This document shows positions 5,878 to 6,106 of a stretch of 6,106 bases of DNA, in pieces. A model generated the notes under the pieces. The model made no database searches. It worked only from the letters and a program-made list of their open reading frames with translations, and was not told where the DNA came from. The position numbers and the translations under genes are program-made. The stretch's first letter is position 1. Every line of letters begins with the position of its first letter. The stretch is from positions 1 to 6,106 of the forward strand of contig CAMKPI010000096.1 in the NCBI GenBank assembly GCA_946414625.1, given 5' to 3'. The stretch is from an uncultured Spirochaetaceae bacterium (GTDB lineage Bacteria; Spirochaetota; Spirochaetia; Sphaerochaetales; Sphaerochaetaceae).

Positions 5878-6106
5878 ATGAACAGACGATTCAACACAAT
5901 GATTTCAATGATTATTGTGTTGGCGTCTGTTTTTTTTGTTTTTTGTGCTTTGCTGAGTCTTGTATCTTGCGGTGAGCCAACTTTCATAAGTCTCCCGAAT
6001 CTTGATGAGTCCATTACAAAGATTACTACTGACACTGAAACGATGCTGAGTTTCAGTGTCCAATCGGCCGACCCTGATCTAAGCATGATTACAAATGGTC
6101 CTGGAT
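5878..6106 (+). CDS. Putative lipoprotein, N-terminal fragment (3' end outside window)
   Basis: The reading frame is open from ATG 5878 to the end of the window (76 full codons). The ATG follows GGGAGG (5868-5873) at 4-nt spacing. The N-terminus is a typical lipoprotein signal: a positive start (MNRRF), a long hydrophobic stretch (about 8-30) and the lipobox LVSC (28-31). Cys31 is the expected lipidation site, followed by Gly-Glu-Pro. A serine at -1 and valine at -2 fit the relaxed spirochaete lipobox better than the enterobacterial one. The mature part seen so far (TFISLPNLDESITKITTDTE, then TMLSFSVQSAD) shows no family I recognise; it could be the start of a beta-rich exported domain. The signal peptide is encoded by T8 and T6 runs, and a perfect 11-bp inverted repeat lies at 6031-6060. 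Function unknown. Confidence 0.78.
   Translation, partial: MNRRFNTMISMIIVLASVFFVFCALLSLVSCGEPTFISLPNLDESITKITTDTETMLSFSVQSADPDLSMITNGPG
6031..6060 (+). repeat. Perfect 11-bp inverted repeat inside the lipoprotein gene
   Basis: GACACTGAAAC (6031-6041) and GTTTCAGTGTC (6050-6060) are exact reverse complements separated by 8 nt. In mRNA this would form a stable hairpin about 150 nt into the coding region. It has no U-run after it and encodes ordinary residues (DTETMLSFSV). Confidence 0.7.

Noticed and set aside
1..6106. tRNA, rRNA, CRISPR array, insertion sequence or defence system
   Set aside because: Reading both strands, I saw no cloverleaf, conserved rRNA segment, spaced identical repeats, transposase motif or nuclease or toxin motif.

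Overview
The window is a compact, all-plus-strand housekeeping block: recA (3' end) – scpA – scpB – rluB-type pseudouridine synthase – cmk – rpsA – membrane-anchored TPR protein – lipoprotein (5' end). It most resembles a spirochaete, probably a Treponema-like member. The reasons are the gene order, a six-domain S1 protein directly after cmk, a TPR membrane protein coupled to rpsA, and a following lipoprotein with a loose lipobox. Base composition looks intermediate (mid to high 40s % G+C by eye). The lineage call is inferred from protein character and remembered gene order, not from a search.

Layout. Positions 2-220 encode the RecA C-terminus. Positions 221-390 are a non-coding gap holding a degenerate 29-30 bp tandem repeat, a good sigma70-type promoter (276-303), overlapping hairpins (316-352) and a GC-rich hairpin (370-385) carrying the scpA Shine-Dalgarno sequence in its loop. 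From 391 to 2542 scpA, scpB and the rluB-like gene run almost without gaps; scpB and rluB overlap by 4 nt. After 39 nt comes cmk (2582-3220). A 195-nt structured leader then precedes rpsA (3416-5113). The TPR gene (5116-5778) starts 2 nt after the rpsA stop. A 99-nt gap with a perfect TATAAT leads to a lipoprotein gene (5878 onward) that runs off the end.

How the genes relate. RecA (recombination) and ScpAB (SMC partners in chromosome segregation) form the DNA-maintenance half. The rRNA pseudouridine synthase, CMP kinase and ribosomal protein S1 form the translation and nucleotide half. scpA-scpB-rluB-cmk is a widely conserved neighbourhood, and cmk-rpsA adjacency is also known from E. coli. 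The TPR protein is predicted to be held in the inner membrane with its repeats on the outer side of that membrane.

I found no clear undescribed system. The points most worth a second look are the leader of the scpA operon, the fact that cmk and rpsA share one reading frame interrupted only by two amber codons, and the structured rpsA leader.
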